DNA from: a bacterium
GTDB taxonomy: Bacteria > Pseudomonadota > Alphaproteobacteria > Acetobacterales > Acetobacteraceae
Direction: 5' to 3'
Length of the DNA: 64,000 nt
Assembly: GCA_026224825.1 (NCBI GenBank)
Contig: JAMFRO010000084.1
Location: 124,001 to 188,000, forward strand
In this document: piece after piece, positions 7,776 to 16,294 of the stretch
How the letters are laid out: every line of letters starts with the position of its first letter
Position numbering within the stretch: position 1 is the first letter of the stretch
Notes under the pieces: model-generated
Seen by the model: only the letters and a program-made list of their open reading frames with translations
What the model was told of the DNA's origin: nothing
The model's database searches: none
Position numbers and translations under genes: made by a program

Positions 7776-9332
7776 GTGTCCGATATCGTCCCCATCCGCA
7801 CCGCCCTCATCTCTGTTTCCGACAAAACCGGGCTGATCGATTTTTGCACCGCCCTCGCCGGGCATGGCGTGAAAATCCTCTCCACCGGCGGCACCGCCAA
7901 GGCCATACGCGAGGCTGGGCTGGCGGTTACGGATGTATCCGAGCACACCGGCTTCCCCGAGATCCTCGATGGCCGTGTAAAGACGCTGGTGCCGCAGGTA
8001 CATGGCGGCATCCTGGGCCGACGCGGCGTGGCTGAACATGTGGCGCAGATGGCGGAGCATGATATTGCCCCCATCGATCTGGTCGCGGTGAACCTTTACC
8101 CGTTCGAGGCCACCGTGGCGCGCGGTGCGGCGTTCGAGGATTGCATCGAGAATATCGACATCGGCGGCCCGGCCATGATCCGCTCGGCGGCCAAGAACCA
8201 TGAGAGCGTGGCGGTGCTGACGCAGCCTGCGCATTACGCAACGATTCTCGCCGAGCTGAAGGCGCATGGCGGCACCACCCTGGCCACACGCAAGCACCTC
8301 GCGGCATCCGCCTATGCCCGCACGGCCGCGTATGATTCCGCCATCTCCGGTTGGTTCGCAACGCAGAATGGCGAGGAGTATCCTGAGACTTTCTCTTTCT
8401 CCGGTGCGAAGAAGCAGGAGCTGCGCTACGGCGAGAACCCGCATCAGACCGCCGCCTTCTATACCTCTTCCCCCGCCCGTTTCGGTGTGGCAACCGCCAC
8501 GCAAGCGCAAGGCAAGGAGCTGTCCTACAACAACTATAACGACACCGACGCCGCCTTCGAATGCGTCGCGGAATTCTCCGAACCGACCATCGTGATCGTG
8601 AAGCATGCCAACCCCTGCGGCATCGCCACCGCCGCCAATGTGGCCGATGCATGGGACGCCGCTCTGGCCTGCGATCCGGTCTCCGCCTTCGGCGGGATCG
8701 TGGCGCTGAACCGCACGCTCGATGCCGCCACGGCCGAGAAAATTGTGACGATCCTCACCGAGGTCATCATCGCCCCCGACGCCACGGACGAAGCCAAGCA
8801 GATCCTCGCCCGTAAAAAGAACCTCCGCCTGCTCACCACAGGCGGCGTGCCGGACCCGGTGGCCACGGGGGTCACTTTCAAATCCCTGGCCGGCGGGTTT
8901 TTGCTACAAAGCCGGGACGCCGGGCGCATCACCCCGGCCGAGCTTAAAATCGTCACCGAACGCGCCCCCACAGCGGCGGAAATCGACGATCTGATCTTTG
9001 CCTTCCGTGCCGCCAAGCATGTGAAGTCCAACGCCATCGTCTATGCCAAAAACCACGCCACCATCGGCATCGGCGCCGGGCAGTCCAACCGCGTGGACTC
9101 CGCCCGCATCGCCGCCTGGCGCGGCAAGGCCGCGAACCTCGATTTTACCGGCTGCGTCACCGCCTCGGACGCCTTCTTCCCCTTCGCTGACGGGCTTGAG
9201 GCCGCCATCGCCGCCGGGGCCACCGCCGTCATCCAGCCCGGCGGTTCCATCCGCGATAATGAGGTGATCGCGGCTGCCAACAAGGCGGGTATTGCCATGG
9301 TGTTCACCGGCATGCGGCATTTCCGGCACTGA
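7776..9332 (+). CDS. purH: bifunctional AICAR formyltransferase/IMP cyclohydrolase PurH
   Basis: Catalyses the last two steps of de novo IMP synthesis. The N-terminal MGS-like cyclohydrolase domain begins '[14 protein letters not shown]' with '[16 protein letters not shown]'. The larger C-terminal formyltransferase domain carries '[15 protein letters not shown]', '[13 protein letters not shown]' with the family's Lys-His pair, and ends '[10 protein letters not shown]', the canonical PurH C-terminus. The ORF track starts at 7725, but the GTG at 7776 follows AGGAG at 7763 and gives the normal N-terminus ([13 protein letters not shown]), about 518 residues. Structure and length are normal for the family. 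Confidence 0.96.
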   Translation: MSDIVPIRTALISVSDKTGLIDFCTALAGHGVKILSTGGTAKAIREAGLAVTDVSEHTGFPEILDGRVKTLVPQVHGGILGRRGVAEHVAQMAEHDIAPIDLVAVNLYPFEATVARGAAFEDCIENIDIGGPAMIRSAAKNHESVAVLTQPAHYATILAELKAHGGTTLATRKHLAASAYARTAAYDSAISGWFATQNGEEYPETFSFSGAKKQELRYGENPHQTAAFYTSSPARFGVATATQAQGKELSYNNYNDTDAAFECVAEFSEPTIVIVKHANPCGIATAANVADAWDAALACDPVSAFGGIVALNRTLDAATAEKIVTILTEVIIAPDATDEAKQILARKKNLRLLTTGGVPDPVATGVTFKSLAGGFLLQSRDAGRITPAELKIVTERAPTAAEIDDLIFAFRAAKHVKSNAIVYAKNHATIGIGAGQSNRVDSARIAAWRGKAANLDFTGCVTASDAFFPFADGLEAAIAAGATAVIQPGGSIRDNEVIAAANKAGIAMVFTGMRHFRH

Positions 9333-9391
9333 AACACTCCGTCAATCATTAACATGGACCGATCCGGCGCCAACCGAGTATAAAGCGAGTC

Positions 9392-9808
9392 ATGCCGATG
9401 AATGTCCCCTTCCTCCCCGATTGGATGCCCGGTTGGGCCATACTGGCCCTGGCCGTGCCGGCTTTGCTCTGGGGCCTGGCCTTCCTGCTGGTGCCGTTCA
9501 GCACCATTGGGCTGAAGGCGCGGCTGGAATCGCTGGAGGGCCAGGTGGAAGCCATGCATGAGGATCTGCGCCTCATGGCCATGCGCGCCTCGGGCGCTCT
9601 GCCCACCGCGGCCCGGCATCTGGACCCGTATGACGACGTGCCGCAGTTCAACGCGCTGAAACGTGGCCGCGCCGCGCCGGCCGCCGAGCCCGAAACCCCA
9701 CGCCGCGCCCCCATTCCCACCCCCGCTCCCAGCGCCCCGCGCGCGAATGAGCGGTTGACGCCACTGCCCCCCTCCATCCGCCCCCGCCGCGAGCCCCGGC
9801 TGGACTGA
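9392..9808 (+). CDS. single-pass membrane protein with coiled coil and proline-rich tail
   Basis: I do not recognise a family. The 138-residue product has one N-terminal membrane helix ('[23 protein letters not shown]'). A short amphipathic region likely to form a coiled coil follows ('[26 protein letters not shown]'), and then a low-complexity Pro/Arg-rich tail. An alternative ATG at 9398 is equally possible. The stop is directly followed by the GTG of the epimerase gene, so the two are probably coupled. It sits just downstream of purH, and similar small membrane proteins follow purH in related genomes (inference from memory). Confidence 0.6.
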   Translation: MPMNVPFLPDWMPGWAILALAVPALLWGLAFLLVPFSTIGLKARLESLEGQVEAMHEDLRLMAMRASGALPTAARHLDPYDDVPQFNALKRGRAAPAAEPETPRRAPIPTPAPSAPRANERLTPLPPSIRPRREPRLD

Positions 9809-10723
9809 GTGAGAGTTTTTGTCTCCGGCGCCACTGGTTACATCGGCGGCGCCATTGCCCGCCATGCCGTCGTGTATGGCGTAGTGTATGGCGGCGTACG
9901 GCAGCGCACTGAGCTGGGCGCCGGCATAAAACCCGTCATCACCGGCGACCTCTCGGAGACCCGCTTTGGCCTGCCCGATGTGGATGTGGTGATCCATGCC
10001 GCCGGCCTCGGCCATAAACGCGGGGTAGACCACGCCACCTGGCAGCGCCAAAACGTGGATGCCGCCGTAAACCTCGCCCGCGCCGCCAGACTGGTGGGTG
10101 CAAAACGCTTCATCCTCATTTCCACCGCTTATGTGCACGGCCGCATCCATGATGGCGTGGTGAGTGATGACACCGCCCCCACCCCCATGGATGACTACGC
10201 CCAGAGCAAGCTGGATGCCGAAGCCGCCGTGATTCAGGCTTTTGGCCCCGGTGTCAGCATCATCCGCCCCACCGCCGTTATCGGCCCCGGCTGCCCCGGC
10301 AATATCCAGCTCCTTATAAAGCTGCTGAAACGCGGCATGCCGCTGCCTTTCGCGGCACTGGGCAACAAACGCGGCTTCATCCCCGCCACCGACCTCGCCG
10401 CCCTGGCCCTGGCCGTGGCGCAGGCCGAAAACCCGCCCCCGGTGATCCTCGCGGCCCATCCCGAGACCATTTCCACCCCCGCCCTCATCCGCGCTCTGGC
10501 CGAGGGCCTGGGTGTGCCCGCCCGCCTGCTCCCCTGCCCCGCCGCCCTGCTTTCCCTGGGCGCCACAATCACCGGCCGCAGCGCCATGTGGCAAAGCCTC
10601 TCTGGGAATTTCGAAACATCTCCCCGCGCCGCCCTGGCGTTGGGCTGGAAACCGGCGGAATCCCTGGTGGAATCCCTGATCGCCACGGCACGGTATAGTA
10701 ATACCACACACAAAACCCCTTGA
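9809..10723 (+). CDS. NAD-dependent epimerase/dehydratase (extended SDR)
   Basis: About 304 residues with an N-terminal Rossmann motif '[10 protein letters not shown]' starting at residue 5, an HAAG-type motif ('[10 protein letters not shown]'), and a catalytic Tyr-x3-Lys as 'YAQSK' preceded by a Ser/Thr-rich strand ('[11 protein letters not shown]'). This is the layout of extended short-chain dehydrogenases acting on nucleotide sugars or related substrates. The exact substrate cannot be read. Translation starts at a GTG immediately after the stop of the preceding gene. A 30-bp-arm hairpin lies 64 nt downstream. Confidence 0.8.
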   Translation: MRVFVSGATGYIGGAIARHAVVYGVVYGGVRQRTELGAGIKPVITGDLSETRFGLPDVDVVIHAAGLGHKRGVDHATWQRQNVDAAVNLARAARLVGAKRFILISTAYVHGRIHDGVVSDDTAPTPMDDYAQSKLDAEAAVIQAFGPGVSIIRPTAVIGPGCPGNIQLLIKLLKRGMPLPFAALGNKRGFIPATDLAALALAVAQAENPPPVILAAHPETISTPALIRALAEGLGVPARLLPCPAALLSLGATITGRSAMWQSLSGNFETSPRAALALGWKPAESLVESLIATARYSNTTHKTP

Positions 10724-10787
10724 CGCAGCATCGCAATCTCCCCATAAGCCGCCGCACGGTGTGCGGACGCACACCTCTCTTTGAGTG

Positions 10788-10850
10788 AGAGCCGGATCGT
10801 TCTCACCCAAGGATCACTTTGTGATCCTTGGGTGAGAACGATCCGGCTCT
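10788..10850. terminator. 30-bp-arm perfect hairpin just upstream of rplM
   Basis: Arms 10788-10817 and 10821-10850 are perfectly complementary around a TTT loop. The stem ends 17 nt before the rplM ATG and just before its ribosome binding region. No T-run follows, so it may be a repeat element, a terminator for the epimerase transcript, or a structure in the rplM-rpsI leader. Confidence 0.55.
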
Positions 10851-10867
10851 GTTAACTAGGTGAACAC

Positions 10868-11332
10868 ATGAAAACGACAATTTCCATCAAGCCGGCGGAT
10901 GTGAAGAAGGACTGGATCCTTATCGACGCCGAAGGCCTGATCCTCGGCCGCCTCGCCGCCATTGTGGCGACCCGCCTGCGCGGCAAGCACAAGCCGACCT
11001 TTACCCCGCATGTCGACTGCGGCGATAACATCGTCATCGTCAACGCGGAAAAAGTGAAGCTGACCGGCAAGAAGCTGGACGACTCCTTGCTCTATTACCA
11101 CACGGGCTACGCCGGTGGCATCAAGAGCCGTTCCATCAAGGACCGCCTGACCGGCAAGAATCCGCAATCCGTGGTCGAGAAGGCCATCGAGCGCATGATC
11201 ACGCGCGGCCCCCTGCAGCGCCAGCAGATGAAGAACCTGCACGTCTATGCCGGCCCGGAACACCCGCACGCCGCACAGCAGCCCAAGGCGTTCGACGTCG
11301 GCGCGCTGAACACCAAGAACCGGAGGGCTTAA
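10868..11332 (+). CDS. rplM: 50S ribosomal protein L13
   Basis: A 154-residue L13, an early-assembly protein of the large ribosomal subunit. Visible blocks are '[20 protein letters not shown]' near the N-terminus, '[17 protein letters not shown]', '[11 protein letters not shown]' and the C-terminal 'LKNLHVYAG'-like stretch. rpsI follows after 3 nt, the conserved rplM-rpsI pairing. A long hairpin sits in the leader. L13 is known in E. coli to act as an autoregulator of this operon, but whether the structure here has that role is not shown. Confidence 0.97.
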   Translation: MKTTISIKPADVKKDWILIDAEGLILGRLAAIVATRLRGKHKPTFTPHVDCGDNIVIVNAEKVKLTGKKLDDSLLYYHTGYAGGIKSRSIKDRLTGKNPQSVVEKAIERMITRGPLQRQQMKNLHVYAGPEHPHAAQQPKAFDVGALNTKNRRA

Positions 11333-11335
11333 TCC

Positions 11336-11818
11336 ATGTCCGACACCAATGCATTTGCCGGTCTGAAAGACCTTTCCACCACCGTAACCGCTGAGAACGC
11401 CGCACCCGTGCGCGTTGCCAAGCGCGACGCGCTGGGCCGCTCCTACGCCACCGGCCGCCGCAAAAACGCCATCGCCCGCGTCTGGGTCAAGCCCGGCAAA
11501 GGCGAGATCCTGATCAACGGCCGCAAGGCGCCGGTGTACTTCGCCCGCCCCGTGCTGCGCATGCTCATCACCCAGCCCTTCCTGGTGGCAGACCGCTACA
11601 ACCAGTTCGACGTGTATTGCACCGTCAACGGTGGCGGTCTCTCCGGCCAGGCCGGCGCTGTGCGCCACGGCATCTCCCGCGCGCTCACACTGTACGAGCC
11701 GGAACTGCGTGGTATTCTCAAGGCCGCCGGCTTCCTGACGCGCGACAGCCGCATGGTCGAGCGTAAGAAATACGGCAAGCCGAAAGCCCGCCGTAGCTTC
11801 CAGTTCTCCAAGCGCTAA
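11336..11818 (+). CDS. rpsI: 30S ribosomal protein S9
   Basis: A 160-residue S9 with an N-terminal extension of about 30 residues typical of alphaproteobacteria, then '[20 protein letters not shown]', '[12 protein letters not shown]' and the highly basic C-terminus '[13 protein letters not shown]', which contacts the decoding-site tRNA. It lies 3 nt after rplM and is followed by a strong intrinsic terminator. Confidence 0.97.
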   Translation: MSDTNAFAGLKDLSTTVTAENAAPVRVAKRDALGRSYATGRRKNAIARVWVKPGKGEILINGRKAPVYFARPVLRMLITQPFLVADRYNQFDVYCTVNGGGLSGQAGAVRHGISRALTLYEPELRGILKAAGFLTRDSRMVERKKYGKPKARRSFQFSKR

Positions 11819-11822
11819 GCTT

Positions 11823-11868
11823 GCTCAAACAAAAAGCCCCGGATTTTCCGGGGCTTTTTTTGTTTGAG
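11823..11868 (+). terminator. intrinsic terminator after rpsI
   Basis: A stem with core 'agccccgga' / 'tccggggct', a TTT loop and seven Ts directly after it. The arms continue through complementary 'ctcaaacaaaa' and 'ttttgtttgag', interrupted by two extra Ts. It begins 5 nt after the rpsI stop codon. Confidence 0.93.
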
Positions 11869-11980
11869 TAAGCAGTCGCTTTTTGAAAAAAGCGACACCA
11901 AAAACTTTTATGACCTTGGGGCATGGGGTGTGACCCATGGGGCGCCTCTTCGTCACGTGAAAGCTCACGTCCCCTCCACA

Positions 11981-12007
11981 CCGTCATGCCCGCGAAAGCG
12001 GGCATCC
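11981..12007. repeat. REP-like hairpin 'GTCATGCCCGCGAAAGCGGGCAT'
   Basis: A 7-bp stem 'tgcccgc' / 'gcgggca' with a GAAA loop. It is related to the longer 'GTCATCCCCGCGAAAGCGGGGAT' element near 52.8 kb. It overlaps the 3' end of hpnK and encodes its last residues and stop codon. Confidence 0.65.
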
Positions 12008-12781
12008 CGGCACCAGTAGCGCCTCGAACTCCGCCACATGCTCATAATCCGGCATCAGCGCCGCCAGCACTTCATCGCGTACCGTTGCCGGATGAAAATA
12101 AATCTCGCTCCGCCCCTCGGGCAGCAACGGCAGCAGCCGTTCAATCCGCTCACCGGTCATGTGCCCCGACCATTTTATCCCAAACACCTGGTCCGGCATT
12201 TCCATCCCGCGCGCCTGCCAGCGCAACAGCCGCGTCCACGCATATAGCGCGTAATCCGCAAAGCCTACGCGCTCACCTAGCGCTTTCATAATCCCTGGCG
12301 GTTCCGCCGGTACCCGCAGCCGTTTCAGCCCGTACCGCCGCCCCACCTTAATCATCATCGAAGCAATCGTCGGGTGGAGCAGAAAATGCTTATGCGCATC
12401 GGCATGGTGCAGTTCCAGCCCGGTCGCCGCAAACGCCGCGAACTGCGCCTCGATCTCCGCGTACAACTCCCGCCGCGCCGTGGCTGAGAAAAAATACTTC
12501 ACCCCCAGCGCCGCCTGATCCACCGAGAACCGCCCGTCCGCCTGGGTTATATGCGGCAGTCGCGCATGCCCCAGCAGTGATGCACCATCCACCAGCACCA
12601 GATGCAGCCCGACATTCAACCCCGGCAGCCCCGATGCCCGCGCCACCGCGTCCGCCGCCGCCGGTGCCGCCACCATCAAACTCGCCTGTGTCAGCCTGCC
12701 CAAACGGCAGCCCTGCTCCACCGCCTCATTCACGGAAACGGTCAGGCCGAAATCATCGGCCGAGAAAACCAGCTCTCTCAG
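11984..12781 (-). CDS. hpnK: hopanoid-associated YdjC/ChbG-family deacetylase-like HpnK, probable CTG start
   Basis: The protein belongs to the YdjC/ChbG carbohydrate-deacetylase fold and looks like HpnK, associated with hopanoid biosynthesis. The ORF track starts at a GTG (12733), which would remove the catalytic N-terminus. The same frame upstream reads L-R-E-L-V-F-S-A-D-D-F-G-L-T, the family's metal-binding Asp-Asp motif. The only start-like codon before an in-frame stop is CTG at 12779-12781, with GAGGA 7 nt upstream and a CTGA overlap with the preceding stop. Other metal ligands are visible in 'HHADAHKH'. The C-terminus 'GCPLSRA' is encoded by a REP-like palindrome. No other hopanoid gene is in the window. 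Confidence 0.75.
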   Translation of the reverse strand: MRELVFSADDFGLTVSVNEAVEQGCRLGRLTQASLMVAAPAAADAVARASGLPGLNVGLHLVLVDGASLLGHARLPHITQADGRFSVDQAALGVKYFFSATARRELYAEIEAQFAAFAATGLELHHADAHKHFLLHPTIASMMIKVGRRYGLKRLRVPAEPPGIMKALGERVGFADYALYAWTRLLRWQARGMEMPDQVFGIKWSGHMTGERIERLLPLLPEGRSEIYFHPATVRDEVLAALMPDYEHVAEFEALLVPGCPLSRA

Positions 12782-13242
12782 CTATCGTTCCTCGGCGCCC
12801 ACGGAATGCGCGCAAAGGTGATCCCCTCCTCCTCCAGCGCCTCGGCTTCCTCATCGGTACTCTCGCCGTAAATGCCGCGCGGGTTGGTCTCGCCATTATG
12901 GATGCGCCGCGCCTCCTCGGCGAAATCGGCACCCACGTAATCGCAATTCTTCTCCACCTCTTCGCGCAGTTTATGCAGCGCCACGCGCACGCTATCGGGC
13001 ATCAGGCCGCCCGCCGCCGGCAGCGCGCCGCTCGCCGGCACCTGCTCGGCTTCTGGGGTCGGCACCGGCTCGCGCCCCTTGCGCGGTATCCCCGGCGCCA
13101 TCAGCGCGCGCGCCACATCGGTATTGCCGCAACTGGGGCAGGCCACAAAACCGGAGGCCGCCTGCACCTCGAACCCGTCGCTATTTTTGAACCAGCCGTC
13201 GAACTCATGGTCGGCGGCGCAGCGGAGCTGGTAATGGATCAT
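12778..13242 (-). CDS. DUF1178 family protein
   Basis: A 154-residue DUF1178 protein. The N-terminus 'MIHYQLRCAADHEFDGWFKN' and the zinc-ribbon-like 'VACPSCGNTDVARALMAP' with a Cys-x2-Cys pair are typical, and the C-terminal 'ADFAEEARRIHNGE...RGIYGEST' block matches the family. Function is unknown, although metal binding is plausible from the cysteines. The start overlaps the grxC stop (ATGA) and the stop overlaps the putative CTG start of hpnK, giving a tightly coupled grxC-DUF1178-hpnK run. Confidence 0.88.
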   Translation of the reverse strand: MIHYQLRCAADHEFDGWFKNSDGFEVQAASGFVACPSCGNTDVARALMAPGIPRKGREPVPTPEAEQVPASGALPAAGGLMPDSVRVALHKLREEVEKNCDYVGADFAEEARRIHNGETNPRGIYGESTDEEAEALEEEGITFARIPWAPRNDS

Positions 13243-13496
13243 GCGCGCAGCAGCGGGTCCAGTTTCCCGGCCCGGTCCAGCGCCAGCAGATCGTCGCAGC
13301 CGCCAATGGCAGCACCGTCGATAAAAATCTGCGGCATTGTGGTGCGGCCGCCGGAACGCTCCGTCGCCGCGCGGCGCTCAGGGCTGCCGTGCGGCGCGTT
13401 AATCTCGGTAAACGCCACACCCTTGGTGGTCAGCAGGCTTACAGCCCGTGAGCAATAGGGGCAGTAGGGCTGGGTATAAATCTCAACTTTGGCCAT
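13239..13496 (-). CDS. grxC: glutaredoxin 3
   Basis: An 85-residue glutaredoxin that reduces protein disulfides and glutathione mixed disulfides in the cytosol. It has the dithiol active site C-P-Y-C at residues 11-14, the 'TTMPQIFIDG' cis-proline region that binds glutathione, and 'GGCDDLLALDRAGKL'. The ORF track start at 13520 adds eight residues. MAKVEIYTQPYCPYC at 13496 is the normal GrxC start. It is followed by DUF1178 with an ATGA overlap, and comF lies upstream on the same strand. Confidence 0.93.
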   Translation of the reverse strand: MAKVEIYTQPYCPYCSRAVSLLTTKGVAFTEINAPHGSPERRAATERSGGRTTMPQIFIDGAAIGGCDDLLALDRAGKLDPLLRA

Positions 13497-13523
13497 AGCC
13501 CAGCAATTAACGGGAGACAAAAA

Positions 13524-14267
13524 CTATGCAAGAGCCAGCCCCTCGAAACGCGGGTCTGTCACCCGCGCCGCGGTGAGCACATCCACCCGCCTGGCCCCGG
13601 CCGCCAGCAAAATGCGCGCGCATTCATTGGCCGTGGTGCCTGAGGTCATCACATCGTCGATCAGCAGCACCCGCTTGTCGCGCACATCGGCATCCGCGCG
13701 TATCCCTATGGCCCCCTCCAGCTCGGCGCGGCGAGCGGCCAGGCCCAGCCCTTCCAGCGGTGCGGTCTCACGGTGGCGGACCAGCGTATCCAGCCCCAAA
13801 GGCCGGCCTGTAAGCCTTGCGAGCTGAATGGCCAGAAGTGCCGCCTGGTTGAAGCGGCGCGCGCGCAGGCGGCTGGCATGCAAAGGTACGGGCACCAGCA
13901 TATTGGCGGCCTGCAGCAGCGGCTCGCCCGGCCGGCGCATCAGCACGGCCAGCCCGTTCACCGCCTCGGTATGGTCGGCATATTTCAGCGGTAATATCAT
14001 CCGCCGCGCCGTCTCATCATAGCGCAAAGCCGCGCGCGCCTGGGTGAAGGCCGGGGCGGTCTCGTTGCAGGGGGCGCATTTCTGTATGCCGCTGGGCTCG
14101 GCAAACGGCAGCGGCACGCCGCAGCAGCGGCAGAACGGGGCAGAGACGAAATTCGCCGCCTTGAAGCACGCCACGCAGAATTGCCCTTCCTTCTCCACCG
14201 GCGCATCGCAGGCGAGACAAGTGGGGGGCAGCACTGTATCCAGGAGCCAACGGAACAGGGGTTTCAT
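13524..14267 (-). CDS. comF: ComF family phosphoribosyltransferase-like protein
   Basis: About 247 residues starting at MKPLFRWLLDTVLPP. The N-terminus holds a zinc-finger-like set of cysteines (CLAC, CVAC, CRCCG, CAPC). The C-terminal half is a type I phosphoribosyltransferase fold with the PRPP loop 'RVLLIDDVMTSGTTANEC'. ComF proteins are linked to DNA uptake in competent bacteria, but in alphaproteobacteria the role is not established. The ORF track start at 14306 is upstream of a better start. With the ATG at 14267, the gene begins exactly adjacent to the divergent methyltransferase. Confidence 0.88.
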   Translation of the reverse strand: MKPLFRWLLDTVLPPTCLACDAPVEKEGQFCVACFKAANFVSAPFCRCCGVPLPFAEPSGIQKCAPCNETAPAFTQARAALRYDETARRMILPLKYADHTEAVNGLAVLMRRPGEPLLQAANMLVPVPLHASRLRARRFNQAALLAIQLARLTGRPLGLDTLVRHRETAPLEGLGLAARRAELEGAIGIRADADVRDKRVLLIDDVMTSGTTANECARILLAAGARRVDVLTAARVTDPRFEGLALA

Positions 14268-15071
14268 GTGCGGCCTATCTTCGACTTCGCGGCGATGGTG
14301 AAACACAGGGAGCGGGCGGCGCCGTGCCTGGAGGAGCTACGCCCTGTGCTGAACGATCTGGCCGAGCGCCTGCTCGACCGGCTGGACGACACCAGCCGGC
14401 GGTTTGCAACCGGGCTGGATTTTGGCGGCCGCGGCGCCGTGGCACCGGCGCTGCTGGCGCGCGGCATGGCGGTGACCTCGGCGGATTTTTCCCCCGCCAT
14501 GGCGGCGCGTGCCGGCGGCGTGCCGCTCGTGCTGCAGGGTGCGGAGGATTTCGGCCTGCCTGAAGCCTCGTACGACCTCGTGGTCGCGCATCTGGGCTTG
14601 CATTTTCTTGACGATCTGCCGGGCGCGCTGATCCAGCTCAAACGCGCGCTGAAGCCAGGCGGGCTGCTGCTCGCCTCCATACCGGTGCTGGGCACATTGC
14701 AGGATTTCCGCGTGGCCTTGCTGGATGCTGAAGAGGCCATCAGCGGCGGCGTCAGCCCGCGCGTCTCCCCCTTCCCCGCCCTCAGCGATTGCGCCGGGCT
14801 GCTGCAACGCGCCGGATTCGCGCTGCCCGTGGCGGATGCCGAGGAGGTCAATTTTCTGTACGCCAACCCGCTCCACCTGCTGCACGAGCTGCGCGCCGCC
14901 GGCGAGACCAACGCGCTGGTCGAGCGCAGCCGCCGCATTCCGTCCCGCGTACTCTTCCCCGCCGCCCTGGCCGCTTTGCCCCAGGAGCAGGGGCGGACAA
15001 AAGTGACATTACGGATGGCAATGCTGACGGGCTGGGCGCCGGACATGGTCACAACAGCCCCGCTTTCCTGA
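14268..15071 (+). CDS. SAM-dependent methyltransferase, BioC/NDUFAF5-like
   Basis: About 267 residues beginning with a GTG at 14268 (VRPIFDFAAMVKHRERAAP). The motif I glycine loop is partly degenerate: 'GLDFGGRGAVAPALLARG' takes its place. An acidic residue at the end of strand 2 ('SADFSP'), the motif 'LVVAHLGLHFLDDLPGAL' and the post-I 'LKRALKPGGLLLASI' are class I methyltransferase features. Alphaproteobacterial relatives resemble NDUFAF5/BioC, but the substrate is not known. Start codons of this gene and comF touch back to back. The 3' end overlaps the convergent radC by 23 nt. Confidence 0.78.
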   Translation: MRPIFDFAAMVKHRERAAPCLEELRPVLNDLAERLLDRLDDTSRRFATGLDFGGRGAVAPALLARGMAVTSADFSPAMAARAGGVPLVLQGAEDFGLPEASYDLVVAHLGLHFLDDLPGALIQLKRALKPGGLLLASIPVLGTLQDFRVALLDAEEAISGGVSPRVSPFPALSDCAGLLQRAGFALPVADAEEVNFLYANPLHLLHELRAAGETNALVERSRRIPSRVLFPAALAALPQEQGRTKVTLRMAMLTGWAPDMVTTAPLS

Positions 15072-15804
15072 AACTGAGCCAGTTGCCGTTGCCGATGATG
15101 ATATGGTCGTGCAGCACCAGCCCCAAAGCCGCCGCCGCCTGCTTTATCTCCCGCGTCATGACGATATCGTCATCGGAAGGCGACGGATCGCCGCTGGGAT
15201 GATTATGCACCAGGATAATCGCGGTGGCATGCAGCTCCAGCGCCCGCTTGATCACCTCTCGCGGATACACCGGCGTATGGTTCACCGTGCCTTTGGCATG
15301 CACGATATCCGCCAGCAATTTGTTGCGGTTATCCAGATACAGCACCCGGAACTGCTCCACTTTCTCGCGGGACAGCACCGATTGCAGATATTCCATCAGC
15401 CGCTCCCAATTGCTCAGGATCGGCCGGTACAGCACCTCGGCCTTGGCCAGCCGCTGCGCCGCGGCCTGCACCAGCTTCAGCGCCGCCGCCCCCGCCTCGC
15501 CCAGCCCTTCCACGCTCAGCAATTCGGGCAGTGGTGCTGATATAACATTGGCATAAGAGCCGAAACGCGCCAGCAGATCGCGGGCAATCGGCTTGGTGTC
15601 CCGCCGGGGTAAAGCCAGAAACAGGATCATCTCGATCAGCTCATGCTCGGCCACCGCATCTGCCCCGCCGGCGAGGAAGCGGGACCGCAGCCGCGCGCGA
15701 TGCCCCTCCACCCCTATGGCGGGTTTAACCGGCCTTATCTCCGGTGAGAGAGTCTCCAGCAAGGAGACATCGGCAAAACCTGTCGTTGAGTCCCGTCGCT
15801 TCAT
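15049..15804 (-). CDS. radC: RadC family JAB-domain protein
   Basis: About 251 residues from MKRRDSTTG. Two parts are visible: an N-terminal helix-hairpin-helix-type region ('ISAPLPELLSVEGLGEAGAAAL') and a C-terminal MPN/JAB domain with the JAMM metal motif 'HNHPSGDPSPSDDD'. RadC was named for DNA repair, but that role is now doubted and the true activity of the JAB domain is unknown. The ORF track start at 15870 lies in AT-rich sequence without a ribosome site, so 15804 is preferred, also without a strong one. It is convergent with the methyltransferase, overlapping by 23 nt. Confidence 0.85.
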   Translation of the reverse strand: MKRRDSTTGFADVSLLETLSPEIRPVKPAIGVEGHRARLRSRFLAGGADAVAEHELIEMILFLALPRRDTKPIARDLLARFGSYANVISAPLPELLSVEGLGEAGAAALKLVQAAAQRLAKAEVLYRPILSNWERLMEYLQSVLSREKVEQFRVLYLDNRNKLLADIVHAKGTVNHTPVYPREVIKRALELHATAIILVHNHPSGDPSPSDDDIVMTREIKQAAAALGLVLHDHIIIGNGNWLSFRKAGLL

Positions 15805-16294
15805 GACAAGCACAGGCTGCCACGAATTCGTAATTAAGGAAAGCTTAAGTTGAGCAATACTCAGTAACAACGCGCTCAGGGTGCAATCGTTGTCCCGTTT
15901 CGTCCCGTTACCGAATTACGCCTGAAAGTTGCTGAAAAACAATGAATTATTTTAGAACGACCACGAATCAATCGTTTTGCACCGCACCAAGCCGTAACGG
16001 AACCGTACCAGCCTGGACGATATGTAACACAAATCTGTGTCCCTCGCACATATCGCCCAGGCCAGGGCATCACGCCTGAATCCACCGTTCAGCGCAACGC
16101 GACTCGCACAGACACACCAACACCGCCCGCACATCACCGCCCAAAACAGCGGCAATATAGGCAGCATCCCTGTCTGAAATTCCTTCCAACCAGGACGAGC
16201 ATTTTGCTCAAATCAACAAGCTGAATTTTTCATTTAATCGGAAATAAGACAACCACTATACCGTATATTCCGGCATAACTTCTTCGTGATGGAA
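15805..16294. other. 490-bp intergenic region, no convincing gene
   Basis: Between the radC start and the end of the RND permease gene. Two short minus-strand ORFs here lack ribosome sites and family resemblance and are not called. The region is more AT-rich than its surroundings and contains one notable hairpin (listed separately). It should hold the radC promoter. I see no RNA gene that I can name. Confidence 0.5.
16011..16062. other. 15-bp-stem hairpin in the radC-RND gap
   Basis: Arms 16011-16025 and 16048-16062 pair with one mismatch, and a nested 'acac...gtgt' pair lies in the loop. No T-run follows on either strand. It could be a structured RNA, a distal terminator of the RND operon or a degraded repeat. 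Confidence 0.45.

Noticed and set aside
15876-16167. two short minus-strand ORFs in the 490-bp gap
   Set aside because: No ribosome sites, no recognisable sequence, and they overlap each other.
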